Positions 33,454-44,414 of a DNA stretch of 64,000 nt are shown in pieces. The stretch comes from Paralithodes platypus (lineage: Eukaryota > Arthropoda > Malacostraca > Decapoda > Lithodidae): the NCBI GenBank assembly GCA_032716605.1, contig CM064481.1, forward strand, positions 21,756,811 to 21,820,810, written 5' to 3'. The position numbers and the translations under genes were made by a program. Positions within the stretch are counted from its first letter, which is position 1. The number at the start of each line of letters is the position of its first letter. A model generated the notes under the pieces. It worked only from the letters and a program-made list of their open reading frames with translations, searched no databases and was not told where the DNA came from.

Positions 33454-33890
33454 TTAACCCGTACAGCCCCAGCGACGCGTCTGACGCGTCGGCGATGTAT
33501 GTAACGCACAGCCCCAGAGACGCGTCACCCTAATTGCGCCGACCGTAACCTCAGGTGTAGCCACTCAAGAGGGCTCAGATTTGTATGGGAACTGTGTACG
33601 TATCCCACGCAACCGTGCCGATGGTTGAAAACTCTCAAAGTCCACGTGCGTGCGCGTGAGCGCGCAATAACCTGGTTTTTTGGGGTAATTGCCTTCAATT
33701 TTTTACTCTTGTAAAGTACGTTTTCGGGGGCTCTGTAGGACCATACTTTAAGCTTTTTGAGCGGTTTTTCGTGGTTTTTCCTTCATTCCTAACCCATTCG
33801 CTATTGTTTCTGGAATAAAACCATTTTTTGAAAACCGGCCGGGTTCTGGTGAACAAACATTACAAAACTAGCCGGGGCTCCACGGGTTAA
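33454..33890. mobile_element. piggyBac-type MITE (CCCGTACAGCCCC family)
   Basis: TTAA at 33454-33457 and 33887-33890; ends TTAACCCGTACAGCCCC and TTAACCCGTGGAGCCCC. The left part has a direct duplication of CAGCCCCAG(C/A)GACGCGTC. It shares its right TTAA with the next element. Confidence 0.85.
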
Positions 33891-34371
33891 CTCTCCAGCC
33901 CCGGCTACGCATTACATAAATATTCCCCGAAACCCGGGTGTTTTGGCCGAAAAACGTCTAGGCTAGGCTACTGTATATTTGTTATTCTGACTACTTCCCG
34001 CATTCCCACGCATCTCCAAGCGTAGCTGTGTTATTTACCTGTAGAATGGCGTTAAGTAGAGCTCTCTAAGTCAACTGGTTGAGATGTGATGATGATTTCA
34101 TTGGAGATAACTTTATGGCAAAAGCAGCCACTTTACACTACTTTTCGATACTTAACAACAACATACAGGCACACACGAACAAGCGACGCTCTCCTTCTGG
34201 CCGGAGATGCGGGGCGTCGGTCCAGCCGGCTGTTGTTTACATGCGTCGGACCGACGCCTCGCACACCAAGGTCACAGGCTTTGACCTCATGGGTGTTTAA
34301 GAGCCCTTCCGGGCAGCTCGTGTATGCTTTTTTATGGGCGTTCAAGAGCCCTTCCGGGAACAGAGGGTTAA
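33887..34371. mobile_element. piggyBac-type MITE, abutting the previous one
   Basis: TTAA at 33887-33890 and 34368-34371. Left end TTAACTCTCCAGCCCCGGCT; interior like 32460-32944. Two elements back to back with a single TTAA between them. Confidence 0.85.
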
Positions 34372-34589
34372 GGAAAGATCTAAGTTAAATTACCAATGTT
34401 ATATGTGTGGTACTGCAATGCGGAACGAAAGCACTCATTTCTATCCACCGCTAAATTCGCCTTTTCGCACCAACTTCAAGAAGGTTCATCATGTTATTAC
34501 ATGGCTGCCGTAAGCCGATTCTAGTGTTTCAAGTGACTTATGAATAGTTTAGAGTATGCTCTTTTACGAATAGGCTATACGGTAAATTT

Positions 34590-34682
34590 CTATAAGTGCA
34601 ACTATACAAGCTAAAAAAAATATTATTGTATTTAACAGGAAGATACGACGAGGTAAGTGATGTGGTATAGGTGGCAATATGA
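34590..34682. repeat. Short repeat, inverted partner at 38949-39045
   Basis: The reverse complement (TATTGCCACCTATACCACAT...) matches 38949-39045 over about 90 bp. The pair brackets the LINE at 35223-38947. Also in this interval, 34775-34860 resembles 56440-56525 (CCTTACCTAACCTATCCTAG). Nothing else is seen in 34372-35222. Confidence 0.65.
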
Positions 34683-35222
34683 GGAAATGGATTATAAGGA
34701 CATTCCGTCCCCTCTGACAAAAGTCTATCAATCTAGATGTGACACAGATTTTACAATGTTTCAGAGAGACATTAGCCTAACCTAACAACCTTACCTAACC
34801 TATCCTAGTATTATGGGTGGGGGCTGCCGCCCCCACACCCCCACTGGTTGGGTAAAACGGTAGAAATCCAGTTGGGGTGAAATGAGTAACCGTAGATTTT
34901 CGTATGGGGGTCAGAGTGGACGGAATGCCCTTATAATCCATTTTATAGGTAGTAGGGGTAGGCAGCCCCGCCCAGGGAAGTACTACCGCCAAGGTTTCGG
35001 GAGACTCAGGGAATAGCCTGAATTCCATTTTCTCTCCCAGGCCTTGGTAGCTGGATACATATCTTTCTGCCTCACACATCAGGGGTATCAGGAAAACCCT
35101 CTTTATATAACATACACATCCAACTTCACGACATTGCCCTACATTGCTATCCTCTATCCATAAAACACTACTCTTCCCACTACATATCATAAATGTAACA
35201 CCATACACCTTACCCAATAAAC

Positions 35223-38218
35223 ATGGCAGTACAATTGTTAAGAGCAAACCTGGTGGTCCCTCGGATATCCACCCCCGGCAGGGTTGGGTCATTGACACAG
35301 GGCCCTCCCGGTCGTCATCATGCGACTGTGTCAAGAGCATTGCAACGTCCCAAAGCTGCTCGTCGGTGCAGCTTTTTCTTTAGCAATATAAGGGGACTTC
35401 ACTCTAACATCAATTCTGTACACCAAGTTCTTCAAGCAGAATCCCCTACTCTCCCTTTTTTGACAGAGACTCAAGTAACATCCACATCTGACACGTCTAG
35501 ATTTAATTTTCCAGGTTATCAACTGCTCCAAAATTTCAGACCTAAAGGAGGTGTATGTTGCTTCGCAAAATCTGAAATTGCCCTGGAGGAGGTTACTAGT
35601 TTCAATTGTCCCTATTTTGATTATTCTATATACAAATTAATTTCTGCTGGTAAATTTAAATACATATGTTGCATCTACCGTTCCCCAAATACTCCTCCAG
35701 AACAAAGTCTTTTTGATTCTCTGTCCTCACAACTCAATGTCCTCAACTTAAATGCTTCTTCTGAAATCACTGTGTTGGGTGATTTTAATGTCCATAATGT
35801 TGAATGGCTCACTCATTCAGCCAGGACTGATGATGCTGGTCTTGAATGTGAGCTATTTGCAGACTCATTTAATCTCACTCAACTAGTCAACCAACCCACC
35901 CGTGTACCAGATAATCCTAATCATAATTCCCACCTACTGGACTTATTTTTAACAACCAATTCAGAAAATTATGATGTTACAGTGAGGTCCCCGCTTGGAT
36001 CTTCTGATCACTGTCTGATACAGGCCACCTGTCTATCACCTACCACACCTTCCCACTCTGAACCTGTTTTGGTGACTAAATGGCATTACGATAGGGCAGA
36101 CTGGGAGGGTCTTCAAGGTTTCTTTATTGATATTCCCTGGACCTCTTTCTTTTCTAATGATGCACACTCCACCTTGAGCCACATACAAGATTTTGTAAAA
36201 ATTGGAATGGAAACTTTTATTCCTCATCAAAAGTACAGTAAAAGATCTAATTCACCTAAATGGTTTGACCATAATTGTGCTAGAGTAACTGAACAAAAAG
36301 CAATAGCCTACAATGCATACACAAGATCAAAAACACATGAAGCCTTTAATTACTTTAGACACATCAGAAATCATGCCAAAACTGTATTAAACCTAACTAA
36401 ATCAAACTTTCTCCACAAGCAGGCAAATAAACTTCTAAATAATCCAAATGATAACAAAATATTTTGGTCTACTCTTAACTCATTTAAATCCAACTTCACT
36501 ACTGCTTCATCCATTCCACCATTAAAATCTCCGACTGGCAATCTTGTAAGTGACCCACGAGGTAAAGCTAACCTTCTTGCGGATATTTTCTCCACCAACT
36601 CAACCTTAGATGAAATAAATCAAGATGTCCCTGTACTTAATTTTAATTCGCCTGAAATTCCCTCACTTAAGATCCACACCAGACATGTCAAAACTATTTT
36701 GCAGAATTTCTCGGTAGATAAGGCTCCTGGTCCAGATGAAATTCCTCCAATAGTACTTAAGAATTGCTCCTTGGTGCTCGCTCCTGTATTGGCAAAATTT
36801 TTCCGTCTGTGTACTCATACCTCATGCTTCCCAGTACCCTGGAAAGAAGCAAACATCCATCCAGTTCCTAAAAAAGGTGCCTCTTCAGATCCATCAAACT
36901 ACAGACCAATAGCTATAGCTTCCACTCTTGGTAAAGTCTTTGAATTATATTAAATAATCACATAATTAAGCATCTTGAGAATAATAAATTAATCAGTGAT
37001 AGGCAATATGGTTTTAGACGATGTCGATCAACTGCAGACATGCTTTGCCTTCTTACGCATCAAATCAACCAAGCTACAGACCAACATGGTGAAACACATA
37101 CAATAGCACTGGATATATCAAAGGCATTTGATAGAGTCTGGCATCAATCCTTATTGTCGAAGATGTCACACTACGGCCTTGCATCATTAGTTCCACTAAT
37201 TTCTTCTTATCTTCATAACAGAAAAATATGTTAATGGTAGATGGCCTTTATTCTCAATTTCACTCAATAAATGCTGGTGTTCCCCAGGGATCAGTTTTGG
37301 CCCCAATTCTGTTCCTCATTCATATCAATGATCTCATATCTACCACTCATAATCCAATACATTCCTACGCAGATGACTCAACACTCCACAGTTCCTTCAC
37401 ATTTACCAATTCTTTCACCCAACCCGATCTTATAAATTCAAAAATAAACACTGCAATTTCTCTGAACCAGGACCTTTCTAGAATTAATGGATGGGGACAA
37501 AAGAATCTAGTTTCCTTTAATGCACAGAAAAACCAAGTACATTCAATTTTCTAACCGACAGAATCTCACTGACTCCCATATATTTTTTAATGATGTAAAT
37601 ATTCCCACTTCCCCTAGTATTGACATTCTCGGTGTAACATTAACTACTAACTTGAGCTGGACACATTATGTTAGAAGCATTGCTAAGAATGCCTCTAAAA
37701 AACTGGGACTCCTGTACAGAGTTCGAGAATTCTTCACTGACGAGCAGTTGGCCGTGATATATAAAAGTCATGTGCGTTCTCAGATGGATTACTGTTCACC
37801 TCTGTGGGGTGGAAGTGGAGTGGTTGCATTGAGGCAGTTGGACAAAATTCAAAATAAAGCTATTAGATTAATCAATAACCCTGCAATCACACAGGACCTT
37901 CCTACATTATCCATACGAAGAAACGTTGCATCCCTTGCATTATTCTACAGATATTTTCACAGCAATTGTTCCGAGGAACTTGCTTCAATTGTGCCGCCTC
38001 TCCACATCTTTCCCCGTAGAACTAGGGCAGCTGAGAGCGCCCATGAATTTACACTTTCTCCTCCACAATGCAGAACTTCTGCTTATCAGAATTCATTTAT
38101 CCCCAGAGCTACTACTCTTTGGAATTCACTTCCCTCGAATTGCTTTCCACAAACTTACAATCTACAAATGTTTAAATCCAGTTGTTACAAACATTTTATG
38201 AATGGAGGATGCCTTTAG
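35223..38218 (+). pseudogene. LINE endonuclease-reverse transcriptase, three frameshifts
   Basis: Endonuclease: FFSNIRGLHSNINSVHQVL, LPFLTETQVT, GVCCFAKS, CIYRSPNTPPEQ, VLGDFNVHNVEWL, LDLFLTTNSENYDV, LGSSDHCLI. RT: VDKAPGPDEIPPIVLKN, NYRPIAIAST, YGFRRCRSTADML, LDISKAFDRVWH, GVPQGSVLAPILFL, SYADDSTLHSS. Thumb/C-terminal: GVTLTTNLSWT, DYCSPLWGGS, TTLWNSLPSNCFP, ending NGGCL. Single-base changes near 36945, 37216 and 37530 break the RT; copy 2 is in frame at the latter two. The domain order and the DFN-x-VEW motif suggest the CR1/L2 group. Only ORF2 is visible; no ORF1 was found upstream. Confidence 0.88.
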
Positions 38219-38272
38219 GCACATGGACCTTTTTGTTTTATCTGTGTTTTTCCTTCCTCCGTTCATTGTCTC

Positions 38273-38914
38273 TTAACCTGACAAGCGCGAAATAGACCTA
38301 GGGGCTAGGGTAGTTATTTGTGCATTTCTAGCCCTGGATTCTGACAGAATTTGTTATATTTACAATATAAAGCATTATTTGTTTTCGGTATGCTTTTATT
38401 TTACATATATGATGTATATATGAACCTTCAAGAGTGCTAAAATAAGTGGGAAAAGCATTTGGGTGGTGAAAAACGAAGATATTGGCCACCCGGTCATAAT
38501 CTCAGGCGAGAGAGAGCCACAGGCAGCCCTCCCCTCTCGCTGTCTGGGAGTCAACTGAGACGAGCGGGGCGGTGTGTGCCGGTGTCTGGGTGTTGCATAA
38601 CGATCTTTTATGCAACCCACTTGTGCTACATTATCGCGGGAGAGAAAAATAACCGATAAATGATGATAATAAGAGGAAAAATAGGTGATAATTGAGGAGG
38701 GGGGGGAGGGGGGAATAAGGTGGGGAAGGAGGGGAGGGGGAGGGGTGAGAAACACATGGATGAGTACTAGAGGGGAATTATCTCACCTAGAGACAAAATC
38801 CTTTGTTTTGATAGGCCCTTTTTTTTTTTGGAAGGCTTTTTTTATGGTCATGCTTCCGTGAGGCCTATCGCGTTCCCTATAGGAAGCCTTCCGTGAGGCC
38901 TATCGCGCTTGCCG

Positions 38915-38920
<6 letters not shown>
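38273..38920. mobile_element. piggyBac-type MITE inserted at LINE poly(A) junction
   Basis: TTAA at 38273-38276 and 38917-38920. Ends TTAACCTGACAAGCGCGA and (reverse complement) TTAACCCGGCAAGCGCGATA. After the right TTAA the LINE's poly(A) continues. The LINE copy at 60178 has plain TCTCTTAA followed by A, i.e. the empty site. Confidence 0.9.
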
Positions 38921-38947
<27 letters not shown>

Positions 38948-38948
38948 C

Positions 38949-39045
38949 GTATATTGCCACCATACCACCACATCACTTACTTCGTCGCACCTTCCTGTTA
39001 TATACAATAATTGTTTTTCTAGCTCGTATAGGTGCACTTGTGGAA
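38949..39045. repeat. Short repeat, inverted partner at 34590-34682
   Basis: See the partner. About 90 bp of clear similarity; sequences continue differently beyond. Confidence 0.65.
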
Positions 39046-39088
39046 TAATTCCGAATATACCAATGAAAGTTGTATACAAAAAGTATAG

Positions 39089-39628
39089 GTGTGGGCTCCA
39101 TATATGGTAAAGGATATAGAAGCAGTGGAGAAAGTGCAGAGAAGAGCTAGCAAGCTGGTACCAACGTTGAAGAACGCGGGTTATGAGCAGAGGTTGAGGA
39201 CACTGGGACTTCCGACACTGGCATATAGGAGAAAGAGAGGGGATATGATAGAGACTTTTAAGATAGTGTCAGGAAAGTACGATGAGGATGTGTGTGAAGG
39301 TATCTTCTTGATGCGGGAGGGAACAAGAACGAGAGGACACTCTAAGAAAATTTACAAAGAAAGAAATAGGCTTGAGAAGGCGAAGAACTCATTTTGTGAT
39401 AGAGTGGTAAATGAGTGGAACGCACTGCCCCAGTATGTAGTCGATTCCGAATCAATAAGGGAGTTTGAAAGTAATCTTGATAAAGCATGGGGAAGACAAG
39501 ATTTGAAGTTTGATTATAAAACAAAAATACAGAATAGTAAAAATGTTGCGTCTGCTACCGCCGCCGCCAACACCGTGAACGACCGCAGCAGTGCAAGCAC
39601 TGGTACTGAGCTGGATACACAGGCATAG
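39089..39628 (+). pseudogene. LINE reverse transcriptase C-terminal fragment
   Basis: 179 codons with the conserved LINE tail VEKVQRRASKLVPTLKN, RRKRGDMIETFKIVSG, and FCDRVVNEWNALPQYVVDSE, ending LDKAWGRQDLKF. Upstream palm domain is absent, so this is a truncated copy. The frame opens without a convincing own start (the first Met falls inside homology). Probably CR1-like. It could come from the same family as the fragment at 4935-5836. Confidence 0.8.
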
Positions 39629-40575
39629 TTTGCCTTTTTCCAGAGGATCTACTGTAAGAAACTGTAAGAATATGCGTAATGTGCAAATGAAAATCGGTAT
39701 TTTCCTAGACCGACGGTACTTAGGAGTTTTACCCTATTTTTTTTTCCCAAGGATAAAAATTAGGCTATATAGCAATGAAGCATAGCCTACAGTATAATGG
39801 TAGGAACCCCAAACTAATTTTATAAATTTGTTACCTATATTGTTGCGAATCCTAAATATTTACCGCCATGTTTACTAATAAAAACAGAATTTATCCAGTT
39901 TAACACCGGGTCGAAACTATCGATATATTATACTATCGATATATTATACTATCGATATATTATACTATCGATATATTATATAGGCAAATATATTAGTTAT
40001 GTCATGTACCGTACTTCACTGGCGTAAATGTCCAAACCGTCGGTAATTCATTATAATATACGCCCTAAATAACTAACAAAAACTCCAAGGATGTAGTATC
40101 TGGGCTACGGTCGTCATGTTTACATAGGTCGTACGCTCGAGGTTTCGCTTTTGTTTTTGTTTTATTCTGTTTTTGCCCCCTGCTGGCAACACATATGATG
40201 ATGACAATAAGTCATGGGGGGGGGGGGGGGGGGTGAGGGGGGCATAGCCCCCCTCAACTGATTTCTGTATCTCACGACAGTCAAAATTGCCGGAAATATG
40301 ATCGCAAGCGAGCAAATTTGTTTTGTTGCTTTGGTGTCTCAAGATTGATGGATAATGTTTGTTTTGTAATTTCCGACAGGGTTCACAAAATAACACACCT
40401 AAAAAACAATCAAACAAGGAAAACAAATAAAAAATGGACGTGGATATTTGCACCCGACCGTGAAAATAACACTGTACGGTATTTGCACCCGATGATCGTG
40501 TTATTTTGCGATACCGACTTTAACATTAAAACAGACCCACTAATATTAGAAGAGCTTTCGACCTTCATAAAGTAC
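39629..40575. other. AT-rich spacer with small repeats
   Basis: Holds the 16-bp tandem repeat at 39916-39979, a run of about 18 G at 40217-40234, and a 100-bp block (40150-40255) resembling 55375-55465 inverted (GATGACAATAAGTCAT). No gene seen. Confidence 0.55.
39916..39979. repeat. Tandem repeat, 4 perfect copies of a 16-bp unit
   Basis: Unit ACTATCGATATATTAT, four exact copies. Each unit contains the palindrome ATCGAT and AT-rich flank. Confidence 0.95.
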
Positions 40576-40868
40576 TATTTATTGGTGGCTCCTTACGTCA
40601 ATGACGTAAGAGCCTATGGTGATATGGCCTCGTTCCGGGCTCCTCTGAGCCCGGGTTTATCCTGATCACTACGGTCGAGAACCAATAACTTCTTAGGGGG
40701 TACCCCTTAATCATTCCTAAGGTGCGTCATTGAGACGGAGCCACTGAAAAGTGAAAAATAAAAGGAAAAGGAATAGTACAGTTCGAACACCGCGCCACTG
40801 CGCATTCAGATCTTCCTCTGTTCCCATGAGCATGCCCTGATATCCCAGTTGACCTTGAACTGGCCTCT
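40576..40868 (-). repeat. DIRS family 1 right inverted terminal repeat (copy 2)
   Basis: TATTTATTGGTGGCTCC ... GAACTGGCCTCT; inverted match of 53153-53445, same length. Unlike copy 1, the outer core is absent after the tip (AATAAATAGTAC then host sequence). Confidence 0.93.
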
Positions 40869-40902
40869 AAAGCGTATAACAAATTGAGCATGTGAATGGG
40901 AA

Positions 40903-41040
40903 GGGGATGGAGGGAGGCAATTTCGTCATTGACTTCAAGAGCCACCAATAAATAGTAGTTTTTCCTTCCTTCCCTTACGGGTTGTCAAAACCGTAATTTA
41001 TTGGTGGCTCCTTACGTCAATGACGTAAGAGCCTAGAATA
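40903..41040. repeat. DIRS family 1 internal complementary region (copy 2)
   Basis: Two inverted tips (GAGCCACCAATAAATA and ATTTATTGGTGGCTCC) around the core TAGTTTTTCC...GTCAAAACCG. It corresponds to 4424-4540. Confidence 0.8.
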
Positions 41041-41507
41041 TCACGATCGGTGGAGGGACCTTCAGATGCTCCTTCGCTATAAAACAAATTAAAAGGAAGA
41101 CTGAAAACTAATATGTGAACTGTGACATGTATTTACTTATAAAAGGTATAACAGTAAGAAAAAGATATACAGTATAAGGCGGGTACCATTAAAAGAAGCC
41201 TTATTTCATAAAAACAGAACTATCGAGATGTGAATACATACTGGTAATCTATCTCATCAATTTAGAGTAAAATCCAAAATAAAATTACACATTTGAAGTT
41301 GCAATAAACATAGGTATTTCTATGTAATAGATATTATGTGGTAATAACATTTTTGTTATATGTTTCAGAATGTGTGACCTGCCTTTTCGTCATGGGACTT
41401 CAAACGCGCCCCCCTCTTTTCTTTACATTTATAGTGACTGGCAGGGCACACTTCTCTTATGCTGTTGGACTGGTAATAAAAGTGATGAATCAGATACAAC
41501 AGTCTAC

Positions 41508-42593
41508 TTAATTCCCTCCAGGGGTATGTTCTTGCCTTAAAGCTATGCATGGTAAATTGGGTCTCTCCAGGTGTACTGACAAATATCTGGATAGGAAAGT
41601 ACTGCTCGAGGACCAAAGACCCGTTTGAGAGATATCTTCTACTGAAAAGTTGTTGAGGAACCTGATGGTAGTGGCCCATTTGCGGACGTCGTGAGCTTTG
41701 GCAATCACCTGGGGATCTGCCTCCTTAATTACATCTACTATCGTGCATGCTAAAACTTTCTTCCCCAACCTTGTTGAGCCATCTGGAGAAACCCATAAAT
41801 GTTCCTTATTTCTAGGGATAACAGACTTAAAGTAGGTATATAATGCTTTCACAGGACATAGGGCATGGTGTATCTTTCCTCTTTTCAAGGCAGGAATAGA
41901 GAAAGGTGTGAAGATATGTTCCAGGTGCTCATTTTTTGCGATAAAATCTGGTGCAGGGGCAATATGTACAGAGTCGTTGTTAGTGGCAAAACGGAGGCAG
42001 TTTGGGGACCTTGCCATGGCCGCCAATTCTGAGACCCTATGGCCAGTCGCTAGGGCCATCAGAAATACACACTTCTTAAGTTTCTTCTCTATGTTTGGTT
42101 TCACCGAGTAGGGCCTAGACTGTAATAACGTTAGGACCTTCGAGATTGACCATTGAGGAAGTAATTGACGATTTGGGGCTCTGAGTTTGAAGCAAGCTTT
42201 CATAAACCCTTGTTCGTCTTTCTGGGGTAAGGAAAGACCGGTGAGCGTGAGGAAGGGTTCCTTCACTGCCGACAGGTGGTTTCTATGTGTGTTCACTGCT
42301 AGATTCTTAGTTTCAAACAAGTAATTTAGGTATTTCAACAACAAGGAAGTTGATGGGTTCTTATGGTTAGTATCTACAATCCATGTTGTAAATTGTTTCC
42401 AGTGAGAGCTGTATTGTCTCAGGGTGGAAGCTGTGTACTGATTTGTGAGCTTGTCAGTGACTTCCTCGTCGTAGGATGGGAGCCACTTGGATTTGAGAAT
42501 GTCCACATAGCAAAATTGAGCGAGGTCTGCAGGTTCCCAATTTCTTCCAAGTGGAAATCTGTTAGGGGGAGTTGCAGAGGGTTGTTGCACCAT
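41508..42593 (-). CDS. DIRS tyrosine recombinase (intact)
   Basis: 361 codons from the ATG at 42593 to a stop at 41508. It would recombine the circular DNA copy into the genome. N-terminal core-binding domain: DILKSKWLPSYDEEV, NQYTASTLRQYSSHWKQF, NTHRNHLSAVKEPF. Catalytic residues: Arg186 (TGHRVSELAAM), His301 and Arg304 (AHDVRKWATT), Trp327 and nucleophile Tyr337 (FLSRYLSV). The frame is open further upstream to 42743, but only near-cognate starts lie there. It overlaps the end of the RT/methyltransferase frame (to 42419) in a different frame. Normal length and complete motif set; it could be functional. This is the only intact recombinase of the DIRS copies here. Confidence 0.88.
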   Translation of the reverse strand: MVQQPSATPPNRFPLGRNWEPADLAQFCYVDILKSKWLPSYDEEVTDKLTNQYTASTLRQYSSHWKQFTTWIVDTNHKNPSTSLLLKYLNYLFETKNLAVNTHRNHLSAVKEPFLTLTGLSLPQKDEQGFMKACFKLRAPNRQLLPQWSISKVLTLLQSRPYSVKPNIEKKLKKCVFLMALATGHRVSELAAMARSPNCLRFATNNDSVHIAPAPDFIAKNEHLEHIFTPFSIPALKRGKIHHALCPVKALYTYFKSVIPRNKEHLWVSPDGSTRLGKKVLACTIVDVIKEADPQVIAKAHDVRKWATTIRFLNNFSVEDISQTGLWSSSSTFLSRYLSVHLERPNLPCIALRQEHTPGGN

Positions 42594-42844
42594 TGAGTAA
42601 GTTGAGTGTACCACGCTTGAGTAGGCCACATTGGAGCGACCAGGGTTACTTGTCCCTGGAACGATCTGAGGTGGTGAGTGACTTTGCACATCAGTGAGGT
42701 GTCCAGGGGTGGGAAGAGGTAAATCGATGTCCACCTGTTCCAATCTACTGTGAAGGCATCCGGGCCCCCCTCCCGTGTCTTGAGATCCCGAGAAATGTAA
42801 GCCTGGAGCTTCGTTGATTGAAGAGATGCGAACAGATAGATTTG
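42419..42844 (-). pseudogene. DIRS methyltransferase-like region, downstream piece (copy 2)
   Basis: Continuation of the RT polyprotein after the LINE: WTSIYLFPPP counterpart, then SLMCKV...RSFQGQVTLVAPMWPTQAWY and LPLTDFHLEEIGNLQTS, ending at 42419. The WPTQ(A/P)W block is the standard end of the DIRS methyltransferase-like domain. It overlaps the recombinase start. Confidence 0.75.
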
Positions 42845-42939
42845 CGGTGAAAATGGTTGTTGTTGTTGTTGTTGTTGTTGTTCCCTAAGCTGTCTGGCCG
42901 AACAGCCCCGAGTCCCTGAGGAAGGCCAAGGCCACGATC

Positions 42940-44414
42940 GGGCTTTCCCACAGAGCTCTCATTGAGTGTAGGTTGTGTTGTTGGCGTAAGTGGTTGTGTG
43001 AAATGCAGTCTTCTATGATGTGTTTAATGGTATGGGGTGCTGTGTTACATCCCGGGCAGGCGTCGACAACGGAGTCATCCAGTCTCTTCTGATAGCTCAG
43101 GAGAGCTGGATGGTGTCCGCATCTCAGCCTGGCCAGGTGGACTCTGTCCTCGCGAGGAAGGGAGGATTAGGAAGGATGGATTTCGGGAGGTCGTGCATGC
43201 AGCTGCGTGTTGTCTGTGAGTGAGTGGATGGATTGGCGAGAGATATGAGTATGGACGTGCTTCTGGAAGTTGGTTCGGGGTGGGCAGGGAGGGAGAGAGG
43301 ACAATAATTGTGTGTGATACCGTGTGCTGGGTGTTGTTTTGATATTTCTTGGTGTCTGTGGGTGTGTTGCCATGTAGTTTAGTGGGTGGTCTTGGTTCGT
43401 GGAGGCTGCTGCCAGGAATTGAGTGCCTCTCATGTCCAGATGGTCTTTGACTTTGAGGATTTTGGTTTCTTGATGTAGATGATCTGTGGGTGTAGTAGCT
43501 GTGCAGCCTGTAATGATCTTCAGGGCTTTGTTTTGAATAGTCTGTAAGGTCTTATGATGTGTTTCAGCTAGGTTAGAAGCCCAGGCTGGGCTTGCGTATT
43601 CCATTACTGATCTTATGTATTGTTTATATACTGTGGTGGTAGTTTCTTTGTTGTGTCCAAATTTTGTGTGAGCAAGTGACCTGAGGGCATTAAGTCTGGG
43701 TGTCAGTTTCTTTTTAATGTTTGTGGTGTGCTGTTTGAATGTCATATGAGTATCATATGTTACTCCTACGATTTTGGGTGTGTGTGTATGTGTTAGGGGT
43801 GTGTTGTTTATGGTGAGTTGAGGGATGTATTCGTGTTCACCTGTCCAGCTTGTGAGCAGGGTTGCGGTGAATTTGGCTGGGGCTAGATTAAGTCTGTTTG
43901 TAGTGCACCAGCCATGTAGTGTGTTGAGATAGGGTTGAAGGAGATCTGTTGCTCTTCTTGGGTCATGGTGTGTGCATGTGAGTGTTATGTCATCTGCATA
44001 GGAGGCTAAGTTTATTTGGGGAGTATTGGGTGTAGTTATATCGTGCATGTACAGATTGAAGAGTGCGGGCGATAGGACGGATCCTTGTGGGACTCCGTTT
44101 GGAAAGTTTCTGATTTTAGATGACTGACCGGCAAAAGATACGTGTGCACATCTGCCTGCTAGGAAGTTGGCCAGCCACCTTTTTGTGTTGTTGTGCATGT
44201 TTGTGTTGTAGATTTTGTTTGTTAGGTTGTGGCGTGGGATAGCATCGAAGGCTTTACTAATGTCGAGTGTGGCTAATAGTGATCTGTGTGGTGGTCTAGC
44301 TGAGTTGATGCCGTCAAAAGCTCTTTGTGTAAGGTCTGTGAGAAGAGTGTTTGTGGAGTGCAGTGGCCTAAAGCCATGTTGTGTTGGAGCTAGGGGTAGG
44401 TCGGGTGTAATTAG
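42940..44414 (-). pseudogene. 2A-LINE RT rear half and C-terminal region
   Basis: After the stop the frame continues with QHGFRPLHSTNTLL, LDISKAFDAIP, GVPQGSVLSPALFN, NLASYADDITLTC and the thumb, to a frameshift at about 43167. The C-terminal RCGHHPALLSYQ / CPGC part follows in another frame (43150-42940). Catalytic YADD is intact. Confidence 0.82.

Larger units (their letters stand above)
35223..38947 (+). mobile_element. LINE family 2, copy 1, long, with MITE in its 3' end
   Basis: ORF2-like coding from ATG 35223 to 38218, a short 3' UTR to TCTCTTAA (38276), and the poly(A) tail at 38919-38947, displaced by a MITE. The second copy (60178-61485, - strand) shows the undisturbed TCTCTTAA-poly(A) end. 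The 5' border is uncertain. Confidence 0.85.

Noticed and set aside
39916..39979. CRISPR-like array
   Set aside because: Perfect 16-bp tandem units without spacers in a eukaryotic setting; simple tandem repeat.
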